Source: Polytrichum commune
Taxonomy: Eukaryota; Streptophyta; Polytrichopsida; Polytrichales; Polytrichaceae
Reading direction: 5' to 3'
DNA length: 64,000 nucleotides
Assembly: GCA_950295325.1 (NCBI GenBank)
Contig: OX485805.1
Span: 38,551,501-38,615,500, forward strand
Shown: positions 1-12,617 of the stretch, piece by piece
How the letters are laid out: every line of letters begins with the position of its first letter
How positions within the stretch are numbered: the stretch's first letter is position 1
The notes under the pieces: model-generated
Database searches by the model: none
Seen by the model: only the letters and a program-made list of their open reading frames with translations
Told to the model about the DNA's origin: nothing
Position numbers and translations under genes: made by a program

Positions 1-293
1 TTTCAAATTTTATGTGTATGTGCATACCAATGTTGGATATCATCTTTTTTGAAGAATATTCATGTATCCATGATGAGGATTTCATACTTTTTGACACAAG
101 CATGGTATGAATACATGATGGCATTTTGTTTCAATGCCATTTGGGCATGTATACCATGCATGAATTTTCATACTGAAGTAAAATTGTCCTAGTAACAATA
201 CGGCATAAAGTGGTATTAACTCGAATACACAAAGATCCTTTTACCTCGAGACACCCACCAAATGACAATATTTGACCACCAACCTACACTAAT

Positions 294-512
294 ACATGCA
301 ATCATGTTGCTTTCGCAAATAAACTGCCCTCGTTATCCATGCAAATCACCTTGGGAGTCAAATGCACATCACATAAACTTATAACTTTGTTCATTCATCA
401 ATATAACAACCGAAATAAAAACATAATTCATGTATGTTGTTATTGTGGTAATAAACACTCGAAATAGTGTGGAATGTCGATAAACATAGCACGGGGCAAC
501 CTAATTCCACAT
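294..512. mobile_element. Relic of small TIR element, family of 12421-12617
   Basis: The ends are imperfect inverted repeats (left TGCAATCATGTTGC, right GCAACCTAATTCCACA). The interior matches the 12421-12617 element in reverse orientation, including blocks such as GGTTGCCCC and ACATTCCA. It is short, AT-rich and has no ORF, so it is a non-autonomous relic. The class is not determined because no clear target duplication is visible. Confidence 0.5.
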
Positions 513-754
513 ACGTACTAGTATAAGTGTAGTGGTTTCTCTAGAGGCCTTTTAATCAAGCCAACTTTACATACTACCAAATCCCGACAATTTGAAACAT
601 CATACTACCATCAAACCAGCAGCATTATGAAGTTCCCAAAGAGGTGTTGTGTGGTCCCCAATATCCCTAATAATTTTGGCAATCATGAAGCATCGGCCTT
701 CTATAGTACTTGGTTGTTGTTTCTTAGGACACAATGTAAAGTAACTCAAACTTA

Positions 755-1253
755 GGGCCACTTCACACACGAGACTGAGAGCCCGTGACCGTTACTCTTC
801 AAGCACTCTCATTGGTGGAAAAGGAGGAGCCGGTCCAAGTTTGCTTCACGATACACTTGAGAGACCAACGGAGTATGTGAATGCAAGATGGATGTGAAGT
901 CTACATGGATTCCTACATGGCATCGAATGGATCATGTTTCATGGTCACTTGGACTATTTTCAAAAACCACCACTTGGAGGTAGGTGTAACACAAAACCAG
1001 GAGATTGAGACACTCCAAATGCTCAAGACCGTTGATTTATTCTATTTTATCATGTGCGAGGATCCGCATGAATAGGAATTCATTGAAATAGCATCCGGTG
1101 GAGGGCCCGGTCACATATGACTTCACACTACACTTGAGGGCCCGTGACCACACTGCATGATTTTGGAGGTGTGTTGGGACGGCCTTGGGACACTTTCTTT
1201 TGGGCTCTCACAATTTCATGGTCACGGCTCTTGGCTCGTGTGTGAAGTGGCCC
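755..1253. mobile_element. Harbinger-like MITE, 499 bp
   Basis: Terminal inverted repeats start GGGCCACTTCACACACGAG and end with its complement, and the element is flanked on both sides by TTA (752-754 and 1254-1256). A 3-bp TTA duplication and GG-starting termini fit the PIF/Harbinger superfamily. No transposase is encoded; the small ORFs inside are chance frames. Related copies lie at 59777-60276 (opposite orientation) and at 63431 to the window end. Confidence 0.8.
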
Positions 1254-1256
1254 TTA

Positions 1257-2560
1257 ATGCAGTTGCACACGTTCCTAATATTCCGGCAAGGCCGGATAGG
1301 TCTTAGAGTGATCCGATTCACGTGCTTGTTATCTTGTTGGACTAACCCCTCAAAGGGGATTCAAAAGCCACGTGGCTCATGATATTTGAATAATATCTCG
1401 ATTTTTTAATAATAATTGAGGATTTAAATTGATTTTTTTCAAAACTCATTGTAGTTGTATAAGACCATCCAAATATGCTACTTATTCTAGTTATGTTCCA
1501 CTTTCTGTATGAATTATGTGTTTCTTGCATAACGTCTTATAGTTTTGCTTGAAATCTCATGATTGTGAGAACGTGGGACCACGTTGGTATGCCACACTCG
1601 CTTAGTCATGCAAGCTACGGCACCCACACATACCCTAGACTTATGCAAACATTACCCACAAACACTTAGGACCCAAACCCAACAAAAAAAATAACACTTT
1701 TACACACTTGAATACTCCTTGAAACACAAATTAGCACACTTATGCATCCTTATATACCTCCAAGCACCCTAAAGACATGCACAGAAGCCCTCAAAACACT
1801 TAGAAACAATAATCCAACAAAAAAAACACTTCCACACACATGAATGAACCTCATAAACCTAAACTTAGACCTAAAAGTTTAAATGGGAAAAGAGTAATAT
1901 TAATATCAACGCACGAGTGTGTTAACTTTGTCATCCTCTCACACCCACCCAACCCACCCCCTTGGAATAAAAATATTAAAGTAGTGTCAACCCTTGCTAC
2001 AACATACCTTGCATATTGTATGTACTAGTGGCGGACTAATATATAGGTACCAATAGTCAACTTCCACAATGAACGTACCCGTGGTATCAAAATTGTAATA
2101 TTGATTATATACATTGTATTATTTAATGAATATCTCAAGGTGAGAAAATCTTTGTATGACCAAGCTGTTATTTGGGTCGACAACACTCTGAATCTTATTC
2201 ATACCATGATGGTTTTGACCCAGTATGAAGGTTCTTGCATGGTGCATAGACCTAAATCTTATTCTTTTAAAATTGCCGTCAGATACCCATACCCTACCAG
2301 TACCCCCCCACAATGAATTTATTGTTATGGAAACCTGAATGGCATGAATAATAGATGATACCAAACCAACAATGATATGTACGAAGCAAAAGGAAACAAG
2401 AAAGGTTTTAGGTTTATTTTAATATTGGATCAACGAAAGTGTGTGTTAAGAAAAAGAAAATGAGAAAAGATTACGATATATACCATGTTTACTTTCATAT
2501 GGTATTTTATGTCATCGTGGTAATTTTTCTAATGGCACTTTTTATGAATAATGTTACAAA
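1257..2560. other. AT-rich spacer without recognised gene
   Basis: No long or family-like reading frame. A diverged short duplication is visible around 1660-1840: two blocks that begin AACACTTAG and continue through an A-rich tract into ACACTT. Nothing else stands out. Confidence 0.5.
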
Positions 2561-2589
2561 GTATCATCAAGGATGATTGAAATTTGGAT

Positions 2590-3010
2590 AAAAATCCATG
2601 TCAATTATTGGAATGAAGCTTTGGTATATTGTGCATCATAACAATCATGTAATGAAATATTGTCACAGATGATTGAGATTTGGATGAAAAACATGTAGTA
2701 AGTGACAAGGTTTGCAACGTTGTAAAATCTACAATACCCAAAAATGCATTTAAAAAAAATGACAAACAATTATCATGTATACATTTAGTGTCGGTGACAC
2801 CATTGCAGGTGCAATTTACAGAAGAAGAAGAAGGACTCCGGTCCTGGAGGCCCAGACCGGAGTGAATAGAGTGTCTAGTCATAGAACATCTGCGCTGTGA
2901 TCATGCCTGAGGGCAACGATGTTGGCGGTTTATGATTGGTACCGAGCAAGACAAATAAGAATCGGTGACACTAAAGACGATCAATCATGCGTTGTTTGGT
3001 CTTATTCTAA
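2590..3010 (+). repeat. Dispersed repeat, family R
   Basis: Matches 39360-39620 in the same orientation and about 20820-21010 in reverse. Shared blocks include TGAAATATTGTCA, TTTGGATGAAAAA, AAGTGACAA and the distal GCAAGACAAATA followed by GTGACACTAAA. About 120 bp near 2808-2928, absent from the 39-kb copy, interrupts it. This insert contains the hairpin ACTCCGGTC...GACCGGAGT at about 2837-2863. No coding content. Confidence 0.55.
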
Positions 3011-3119
3011 TATCGGATTAACGGAAAGTGTGTCGCAAATCGCAACCGGAGTTGTGATGATAATGGGAAGGAAGGAAGTTGGGGTTAGATCATGGGGCAA
3101 CATGGGAATGAATGAGGAA

Positions 3120-3155
3120 GAAAAAAAGAAAGAGAGAAAGAAAGAAAGAAAAATT
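3120..3155. repeat. GAAA-rich microsatellite
   Basis: Purine-only run of GAAA and GA units just upstream of the GC-rich ARF leader. Confidence 0.8.
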
Positions 3156-3229
3156 TAAGTAAGTAGGCACCGCCCAAAAATACCACCTACGAAGCGAAAT
3201 GATGTCAGACCCGTTCATGAATTATTTAA

Positions 3230-4222
<993 letters not shown>

Positions 4223-6100
4223 TGATTTGCATCATCACGCCCCTTGGTATGTTGTGTGCATGGGAGTTGAGTGCCTATACGCAATAACATCATTTGGTAC
4301 TCTTCGACGGATGGATGGTTGGATTTTCTCTCTTCATGTACATGTGGCTCATGCCTTTGTGATGATCTCGTAAACTGTGGATGATCTGATCTGGGGAAGG
4401 ATAGGCTTGCCGGTCCTTGTGAATCGTGTGGATGGATGCATTTTCATTTGTCTATGGGGTCTATCTACTACTGGATGCAAAATCTGTTTTGTTTCCGATG
4501 TAAGGAAAGGCAAGAGGTTACGGATGCAGGGGGAAGCCAAGGAGGAGTTTAGTTGGACATAAGAAGGTAGTTTTGGAGGAGGGAGGCAGTAGTAGATGGG
4601 TGATTCTTAAAAAGTTGTAGTGTTCGCAACATATAAGTAAATCCGTATCATTGTTTGTGATGAAGCACAGGTAGCAATTATCAGACAGTTTTGGACCAGA
4701 TCCATGGAACTACGCATTTTTCCACTGAAATCACGCGATGAAAACCTGTTGCAGGATAGTTTGTGCTGGTAGTAGGCCTACTTGGGGCTGGGAGAGTTGA
4801 TGTTTTATAGCTGTAGCCCTGGATGGGGAAGTGGTGATTTCTCTCCTCAATCGATGGTTTGTTTAGGCTACACATCACAACATTTATGCGATAAACATTG
4901 ATCCCATTGCGTCTTTTGCACTTTCCTGAGAAAATGGAAAAGAGAACGATTGCGGAATGCTCACAAAGGTTGCTCGTGGATGTGTGCATGATGTTGAACG
5001 ATGCACTGAATGTGTGTATATGTAGTTTATGCTCCAACTATTGTTTGATTGCAGTGTCGTATGTTTACTTGTGGTTTATTTATCGAATCTATGATTTGGA
5101 TGTAAGCTGCTTCTTTAAATCGAAGTGTTGTATTTTTCCTTCCCAATGTCCCATGCCTTTGCATCAAGATTCGAACTGATGCATCTACAACTTTTGGTTG
5201 CATCGACTAATCCTTTCGGTGTCCACCGGAACATTCCAGAAGTTCTCTACATTTTTTGGACAAAAGAGGTGAATAATTTTCCGACGTGGGAAATTATTGT
5301 GCAATGGGTCTTTTTGCCAGCGAAGTTTTCATTTACTTCTCGCTAGTAGGTAGTTGCTGTGTAAAGAACAGTAGGTTTCCGAGCATTTCCGATCCAATCC
5401 TTTTTGCACTTTGTGCGTATTTGCATACCGTTTCCCGCGGTAATGGTGGAATCTTTATGTCGTGCGGCCATCCCTATATGTCCACCTACCTACCGCGTGG
5501 AATTGCAGCTACCTCTATTAACCGCGTCAAGTTCCACTGAACCTTTGTCAAATAGGGACGTAAACCCGTTCTTAACCTGTTTTAACCTTCAAACAACATT
5601 GTTAGCGGTTGACTGAGGAAAGAATCTCACTGCTCACAAAAATCTTGCTTCGAAAATTTCTGAATATTACATTGAATCTTCATTCAAACTATATACTGTG
5701 AAATTTATACATAGTCGCCGTTTACAGATATTGGATTCATCTACGAACTTTTGCAGCGTCGACAACTGTATCTCTGGGTTAACTTCCACGTATATAGCAC
5801 ATCTCTCTGCCAGAAAGCAAACTATCCCATTTGGTATATGAAAACATGTGCATGTACAGCTTGTGCCTATGTGCTAAAGTACGAATTGATGTGATAGAAA
5901 CACAGAAAGTTGTCATTACATGAGGTGTCATTTACGCTAGACCAATGACAACTTCACACCAGTGCATGCGACTTGCTTTGACAGGAAGTCATAGGTCGCT
6001 GTCGGTAACCATATTACAGCCACTCATTCTTGGGACTTGGAAATGGGCAAATGTCCAGATGCAAAAAAAGAAACCAATCATGCTGCCATTATTATAGGGG
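4223..6100. other. ARF1 3' region and intergenic spacer
   Basis: Moderately AT-rich with many TGTAT and TTTGT stretches, as expected of a plant 3' UTR and terminator region. No family-like reading frame was found on either strand. The boundary between ARF1 3' UTR and true intergenic DNA cannot be set from sequence alone. Confidence 0.5.
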
Positions 6101-6669
6101 GTTTGAACAATAAATGGAACTCTCAAGTTGCAATAACATTTCAAAGGTTATATGGGAATTCGCTTTCAACTCACTAGAACACATGAATCATTGGCTCAAA
6201 AAACGCTTCAATGAATGGCAGTACCATTTCAAATGTGATAGGGGAATGAGATCTACCTCGTCTAGCAAATGGTAAACTATAAGTAGCTGCCAATCCTGTC
6301 CATGTAGGTTGATTCACCTGAGCACTGATTGGCATATGGCTGCATGAACTGTAGTATAATCCTTGTAGAGGGTAAAAACACATCTGACCAATACACTCCA
6401 AATTGCACCACAAAAGCGGTGGCTTCCAGAAATTTTTAACTTCAATCGCTTAACAGTAATCCTACTTGCTCTGAGGCACTGCCAAAAAATGCTGAGTCTA
6501 CTAGGTTGTGATGGGACTAGAAGCGGACATTGGAAGTCAGGCTGGTGGTGTTCTTCTGAATGTTGGGCAAAGCGTTCTCCCAGGTGCAAGTAGCGCCACA
6601 GTCGTCTGCACTTATTCAAGATGTTCAAGAGCATCCTTCCAGAAATGCCACATGAAGAAATGGATCCAG

Positions 6670-9018
6670 TCAGACAGGCATCTCGGGTTCTTGTTTTCTT
6701 CCCTTCGCTGGCTTGGATGCTCGAGCAGGGTTCAAGTATTGCAATACATGCTCAGCACTGATGTATGCGCCCCACCAACCTAACGACACATACTTAAACC
6801 GCCTCCATCTGCACACAAAACACCCTGTGTTAAGGTTGATGTTCACTTCGCTGCACTATTGAAGGCAACATTCCCCTCAAATGCCGGTTGGACAGAACCC
6901 TGAGATTGCAAATGCCTCAAACAAAGAAGAGTGGACCAGATTGACTCAATTCGGACTTCAGTGGAAGTAAGGGCCTGCCTTTATCACATCAGGAGGTGAA
7001 TTGAGCAATAAGAAGCACCAGATAGTTGTGACATGTTCTTACGGAGATGTGTATGGAAGGGCCATGCAGTGGAGATGAAGATGGTCGACACTGTTGAATG
7101 GAGGTCTGTGAAAACCAAACCTGCCGAGCAAAGATTGTGTGTGAATTTAATACTTGCTGACCTTTGAGGATCAGAGTCTGAAATCTGAACTTGTTTAAGC
7201 TCCACAGATATTCGTGGGATTTAAAAATAAAAAATAGGAATTGAAAACTGGTCTTGCTGAGGGCGAGTGTTCATCGAAGGTGAACCTGTAACTCGGGGCA
7301 TTAGGTGCATCTTTCTTCAATATTGACTGTCCAATCTTGAACATGTGGGAGACTGCAGACACCATATGTAAAGCAGAGTGAGAATGTTCATCCGAGTCAA
7401 CACTACTCATATTGAACCAGCACGTCACCAATATCCTCTCGCTGAAAGAACACAAACCTAGGGACAACTAAAAAACATGCAGTAGTAGTCATTATGAGTT
7501 GCAAAATGGTTCAATTACCTAGTGCAAAATCTGCTTCTCCAGGATGAAGATTTTTAACAGTCTTGATATGGTTAGTTGGTATCACCAGATAATGCCTGCA
7601 CAAACAGCCGGCATTAGTAAAACAACTCTCAATTCAAGCAAAATGAGCTATCCAGGCTCACAAAAATTGCACTCGCTTTCCCTTGTTCTCAGTCTCGTAT
7701 CATGTTGTGTCTGAGTGGGTTTGACACCAAGTAGTGCATCCATCATAGAGCATGTTCTTCTCACTTCAATTTCCATGTGTAATTGCAGGATTGTGACACA
7801 GACAAACCGCCTGTAGTAATATGCTTGGCCATGAAATCTTCATTGCATGTGCTTCGTTCAAGGAGATTCTTACCGATGCACCCACGCACCTAGAGGTAGA
7901 CGGGTTACGGTCAGCGAAGACAACAATCTGCTCGTCCTGCATTGCAATATAATTCAATTTGTCAAAAGCAGAGCTAGGATAAATTACTACAAAAGGTGCC
8001 ACTCACAAACCAATTTGACAATGATGGCCAGGGCATAACCACATGCACTGTCACCTCTCGGACATTCCTTTCTGATGTATTTTAAATTGCCTACGTTTGG
8101 TTTTAGACTACACCAGGCATCACCGGGTCGCAATGATATTACCACATGCACTGTTACCTCTCCTACATTCCTTTCTGAAGTATTTGAATGTGCCATGTAT
8201 GGTTTACACAACCCCCGCCATGGGAAGGTGAGACATGGCGACGTAGAGCTTCGTAGTTAACAATGCACCAAATCACTAGTTAAAAACAATGGTCCCTAAA
8301 TGTCGATGAAATCTACATGGGAAGGACACATGGCTAACCTACTGCTACGAAAGGAATCTGTCGTACCGGGAAGTTTCAAAATTGAGTTACAGTAGAGTGG
8401 ACGCGATATGAGGGCTCTTAAAATCCCCTAACAAGAATCATCATGCAGCTAGACCTTGATACATGAAAAGTCTCAACTCATAACTCTGGACACAGGCACG
8501 ATTGCGAAGAGATAGAATCGTCAGAGGATTCAATCTAAGCCTTCTCGCCTCTTCCCTTGAATTTCTATTTGTCTCAACAGTAATGGCAGAATCTCAAACC
8601 CCTAGTGACATCGTGAAAAGAATGAAGCACCAGAACATTCCGAGAAAGACGCATACACTACAAAACATCACAAGTTTTTTCCCTCAGAAACTTCTCGAAA
8701 AGAGATTCAGCACACATCTCGCAGACAAATGAGGCAGAGTAAAGCTGAAAAGTGTTGAGTAAGTCGGCAACAATGTCTTAGAATTCTGACCTGAAACAAA
8801 ACGTTCGGAGTGCGGCCTTCGACCGAACCGGATGCCAGGATACAGAAAGGGCAGTCCTCAGGCTTCTTCCCCGAAGGGAACAACCACTTCGACAGCGCCA
8901 TAGTTGGATTTTTTAGTGCAATATTGCTTCCTTCGCTGCGGCGAGGCTCTCTTTCCGCAATCGACATGGCCGTGGCCGACGCCATAGCCACGGCACGGGC
9001 ACGGGGCCCACTTTGCAA
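6670..9018 (-). CDS. HINT4: HINT4-like histidine triad (HIT) nucleotide hydrolase, 6 exons
   Basis: Predicted 211-aa HIT protein; the family hydrolyses nucleoside phosphoramidates and adenosine phosphosulfate. Exons, in minus-strand order: 8791-9018, 7890-7936, 7519-7595, 7286-7352, 7043-7120, 6670-6808. Phases agree at every junction, and all introns begin GT and end AG (one weak donor, GTTCAC, after 7286). Visible motifs: Cys56-x2-Cys59 (CPFC) in the zinc-binding position; RHYLVIP (92-98); KKDAP; FGFHRPPFNS; and the catalytic triad His153-Leu-His155-Leu-His157-Cys. The C-terminal part WRRFKYVSLG corresponds to the plant HINT4 tail. The N-terminus is about 45 residues longer than Arabidopsis HINT4 as remembered and basic, so it may be a targeting peptide; Met40 is an alternative start. 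The C-terminus carries a short basic extension. The gene points away from the divergently transcribed UBP neighbourhood only by a long spacer and shares nothing with it. Confidence 0.85.
8038..8185. repeat. 103-bp-spaced direct repeat in HINT4 intron 1
   Basis: A block of about 45 bp starting ACCACATGCACTG at 8038 recurs at 8141, with CTCTC and ACATTCCTTTCTGA shared. This is a partial tandem duplication inside the first intron and has no coding content. Confidence 0.7.
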
Positions 9019-9869
9019 CGAGGCCCCTATAGACGCGTGAGAGGACGACTCTATAACCGACCAGGAGAGAGAAGGAGGGGATGCAACATAAATTTGGACC
9101 TACCATGGATGGACACGTCAACATTTTCAACATTTTATGGAGGGGTTTGATACTAAAACAAGGAGTGATGAGTCATCCACCTACTCAAGCTGGTTATGAG
9201 TCATAAGCGATTAGTTCAAGCATGAAATTCGATGATTCCAAATACGATTTAAAAAGGCTTTGTTTCTTAACAGAAGATGATTATTCACCCTCAAAATTTG
9301 TCACATGTCATTTTTACAGATTAGTTCATGCCCACTTGAATTTGATGTTGAAATTGCCCTGCCTATATATACACATGTATTGTGCCATTAAAATTGATGT
9401 GCTATGTTGATTACAGTGTCCCATATCACCTTATATGGTTGCGGTCACCTAGTGATTGCAAGATCATTGACATGGGTTCTTGATGAATAGTGTGGGTCAC
9501 ACTAAAGTAGAAAAATGGAAAACATTGAAAATAAGTTGATTTGGCTAGAAAGAGTGGCTTGAAATTTGTGCAATTTTTTTTGGGACGGAGTAGAGGAATG
9601 ATGAGGAATGCAAGTTGCTTTGTAATTTTATCCCATGTAAACATAGTTACATTTCCCAGAGAAGCAAGCAAGTCAACCCCCCTAATTGTACGGTAAAGTA
9701 TCCCTAATTTGAGCATTAATATATCCTACTATGCATATGAATACACACATAATGGTTAACTTAATGGCATCCAAAAGTAATCCCAAGTAGTGTGAAACAT
9801 GACCCATCTATGACTCATCCAGCCAATCACTGCAGTCGGGGCGATCACACCCCCTTACATTTCATAACC

Positions 9870-10236
9870 ACGTGAGATAAAAGTTTGCTACCCTATATTA
9901 TATGATATAGATAATTTTAAAAATTATGATATTTTTTCTACACATACATAACCATTGATAATATCTTTTGTATATATTTTTTGAGACTTTTGGTCATCTT
10001 CCATTTTTGTGGTAATTATTTTAGTTCAATTCTGCATCATTATAGTTAAAAAATAGTGTATTTAATTATTTAAAAAATCATCAAATTTGGTTACCATTTT
10101 TTATTATGTAATAGATACCGTGTATATCTACTCATGAAAAAAAATTGATAAAATTTTGATCCATTTTGGTGATGCTTTATGTAAAAAGATATATATTTTT
10201 ATTTCACGTGGTGTTCAACTTGACAATGGAGTGCAC
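9870..10236 (+). mobile_element. Diverged copy of the MULE-like MITE at 58824-59232
   Basis: Colinear with the 59-kb element over about 370 bp: AAGTTTGCTACC, ACATAACCATTGATA, TCTACTCATGAAAAAA and GTGGTGTTCAACTTGACAAT are shared. The right terminus is well kept and the left one is degraded, so no target duplication can be read. No ORF. Confidence 0.7.
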
Positions 10237-10239
10237 CCC

Positions 10240-11530
10240 CCGGGTCGCTGCATCCTTTTTGGCCACCACTTTTATAATAGCTATTTTGGGTCGACACAAA
10301 AATCATTGTGCTCCTTGTCCAATGCACTAGTAGTGGTCATTTACTGTTTTCATTTTCCTACCTTATATCAAATGTAAAGAGTCAACTAGTAAACTACTTA
10401 TTTGCAAAGGTAACATTTGACTCTGGGCTACATATTATTGCAAGGTTTTTATGCTGGATGAATGAGAAGTATGTTTGTGCTGATAATTCCCTCCCTCCCT
10501 ATAGCCCAAGCCACGAGGTACACAAAACTACGATTTAAGTAAGTACGGACAAAAGACTTGTCCATAATCATAATGCATATGGGAGTAATTTTTTTCCACA
10601 TGCACATTGCATAACAAACTATTTGAATAAAGAAACTAGAAGAATGTGATGAAAGTCCCAGTTATACATACATTGAGAAGCAGAATGATCAAATATGCCT
10701 CCAAAAGTATATTTTCCTACAAATGACACAATGTGCATGCAACTAACACATGCTACAACAAAGAGATGCAATCCACACTTAGGAGTAGTTATTGTCATTT
10801 TCATCACAGAATCCACAAATAGAAAGAGCACATGTATAAAATTTAATTTCGTCCAAAACTCACGAGTAAGTCTAGATTTACTTAAAACATAGGTACAATG
10901 GTTCTATAGCAAAAGATGAATTTTCTTTAAAAACACACTCCAAGGTTGCCCTAGGAGCCTATGTTAAATGGCTCTCACATTGATCAAATGAGTATGGTAC
11001 TGCATTCAAACCCACTAAATCTGGTTAAATTGCTAATATCCATAAATAATAATAATAATAAATAAATATGGTAACCTATAGGACTCTTTCCATGCCATGA
11101 TTGTGACCCTAAACTGACTAAATAAATTGAAATTAGGTGGACAAATCTTGTCGAGTATGGCATCTTTTTACCTAACTTCTTTTAATTACATGATCAAACT
11201 ACACTAAAGAGGATATTTAGTGTTTGATACACTAAATATGAACGCATGCACTAAATTTCAATAACCTTATGAAAGAAAGTTACATTAAATGTAAACTCAA
11301 ACACTAAATATCAACTATGGTAATATGTGGAAGTCACATGTTTGAATTTAGTGTCAGTAAGGATATGGATTTTTTTTAACAATGATAAAAGGAGAATTCT
11401 AACATATTGTCTAGCATATCTTCTAACGCAAGATTATCAGGAAATTGGAAATTAGTGTTGAGCAGGGTAGGGTGGTTATAACATTAAATATGATCAAACA
11501 CTAACTATCCTTTTTAGTGTAGTGTCCAAG
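10240..11530. other. AT-rich spacer, no gene seen
   Basis: Low-complexity AT-rich DNA, including an AAT run near 11045-11062. The words ACACTAAAT and ATTTAGTGT recur in both orientations between 11200 and 11520, giving weak foldbacks. No reading frame looks like a protein family. Confidence 0.5.
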
Positions 11531-11539
11531 GATTTTTTT

Positions 11540-11760
11540 AGGCATAATTGGTCCAAATCATGGTGTTTCCAAGTCCAACCGGTTACAAGTTGTGGTCTTT
11601 TGGTTATTTCTTTAATACTTTGAGGTGTATTCTATAGATTCCTCTAGAATGATCGGTAATTTTCCTGAAGTCTTGAATTTCAACTGGTTATTTCTCAAAC
11701 TCAACTGGTTGATTTGTAACTAGCAGCCGGTTTTCCCTGTTCAGTGGATCAAATTCAACA
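11540..11760 (+). repeat. Dispersed repeat shared with 54960-55160
   Basis: Shares diverged colinear blocks with 54960-55160, such as CCAAGTCCA, ATACTTTGAGGT, TATAGATTCCTCT, TTCCTGAAGTCTT, CTCAAACTCAAC and TGTAACTAGC. The 55-kb copy sits inside an unrelated tandem array, which shows the unit is mobile or was duplicated. No coding content. Confidence 0.65.
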
Positions 11761-11816
11761 TTGCTGTGAATCGGTGACTTTGAGAATAATTAAACACTTT
11801 TATTGTTTTAATTCTA

Positions 11817-11910
11817 GATCATAACATTACTCAGATCCATAACAATGTTACGTGGAATAATGTCAGTCCCACATAACACTGTTATGGATATGAATAATAA
11901 TGTTATGATC
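11817..11910. mobile_element. 94-bp foldback MITE
   Basis: Almost the whole element is an inverted repeat: the left arm GATCATAACATTACTCAGATC pairs with the right arm ending GTTATGATC, arms about 42 bp with a short loop. It is flanked by CTA at 11814-11816 and 11911-11913, a possible 3-bp target duplication. A larger relative lies at 62787-62961. Confidence 0.7.
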
Positions 11911-12420
11911 CTACATACTTGATCCAATATCAGTTTAACCATGTGGTGAATGGTCTTTGTGAGTAAGAAACCAATGTGAGCATGCTTGTGTTTCAATGAC
12001 AGATAGTGTAACAAAATAGGAGAAGATTGAAAGATGAGCCAAATGTAGCTAATTGAATATTAAGACTTAAGTACAAGTCCTTCACAATTGCATCGGGTAC
12101 ACTAATTCCAATACTTGGTGTCATTGTCATGACAAAGCCTTGGGGGTACTAAGCTCTTGTATGTATGCACCCCAAATTTTCAATTTGGTGGTGGATGACT
12201 TCATTTTATGTTTTTGAAAAGTCAAATATGTAACAACATGCTAGGAGAGTGATGGGTTTCATGTAATGGCATCCCATTCAAGGTTTTAGTGATATTTTCA
12301 ACCAAGCATGATCTCAAGTATACATGTAACCAATCACTTTATTGAAAAGTAGAATTGTCATATGGGGGAGAGCAAGCAAGAACTATGAGGATGTGGTAAA
12401 TGACACCTACTACACCAAAA

Positions 12421-12617
12421 TGTGCAATTAGGTTGCCCCACGTTAATTTATCAACATTCCATACTATTTTTTGATATTTAATACCTCACTAACAAAAGGC
12501 ATGAGTTTTATTTAATGTGGTTGCAATAGGGAATAAATTTTTGTAATCCGATACTAACCCAAGGTAATTTGCATGGGTAAAGAGTCAACCTAATCGCAAA
12601 GGCAACCTAATTGCACA
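12421..12617. mobile_element. 197-bp TIR element
   Basis: Terminal inverted repeats of about 17 bp, TGTGCAATTAGGTTGCC at the left and its complement at the right. The interior matches 294-512 in reverse. No ORF and no clear target duplication. Confidence 0.65.
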
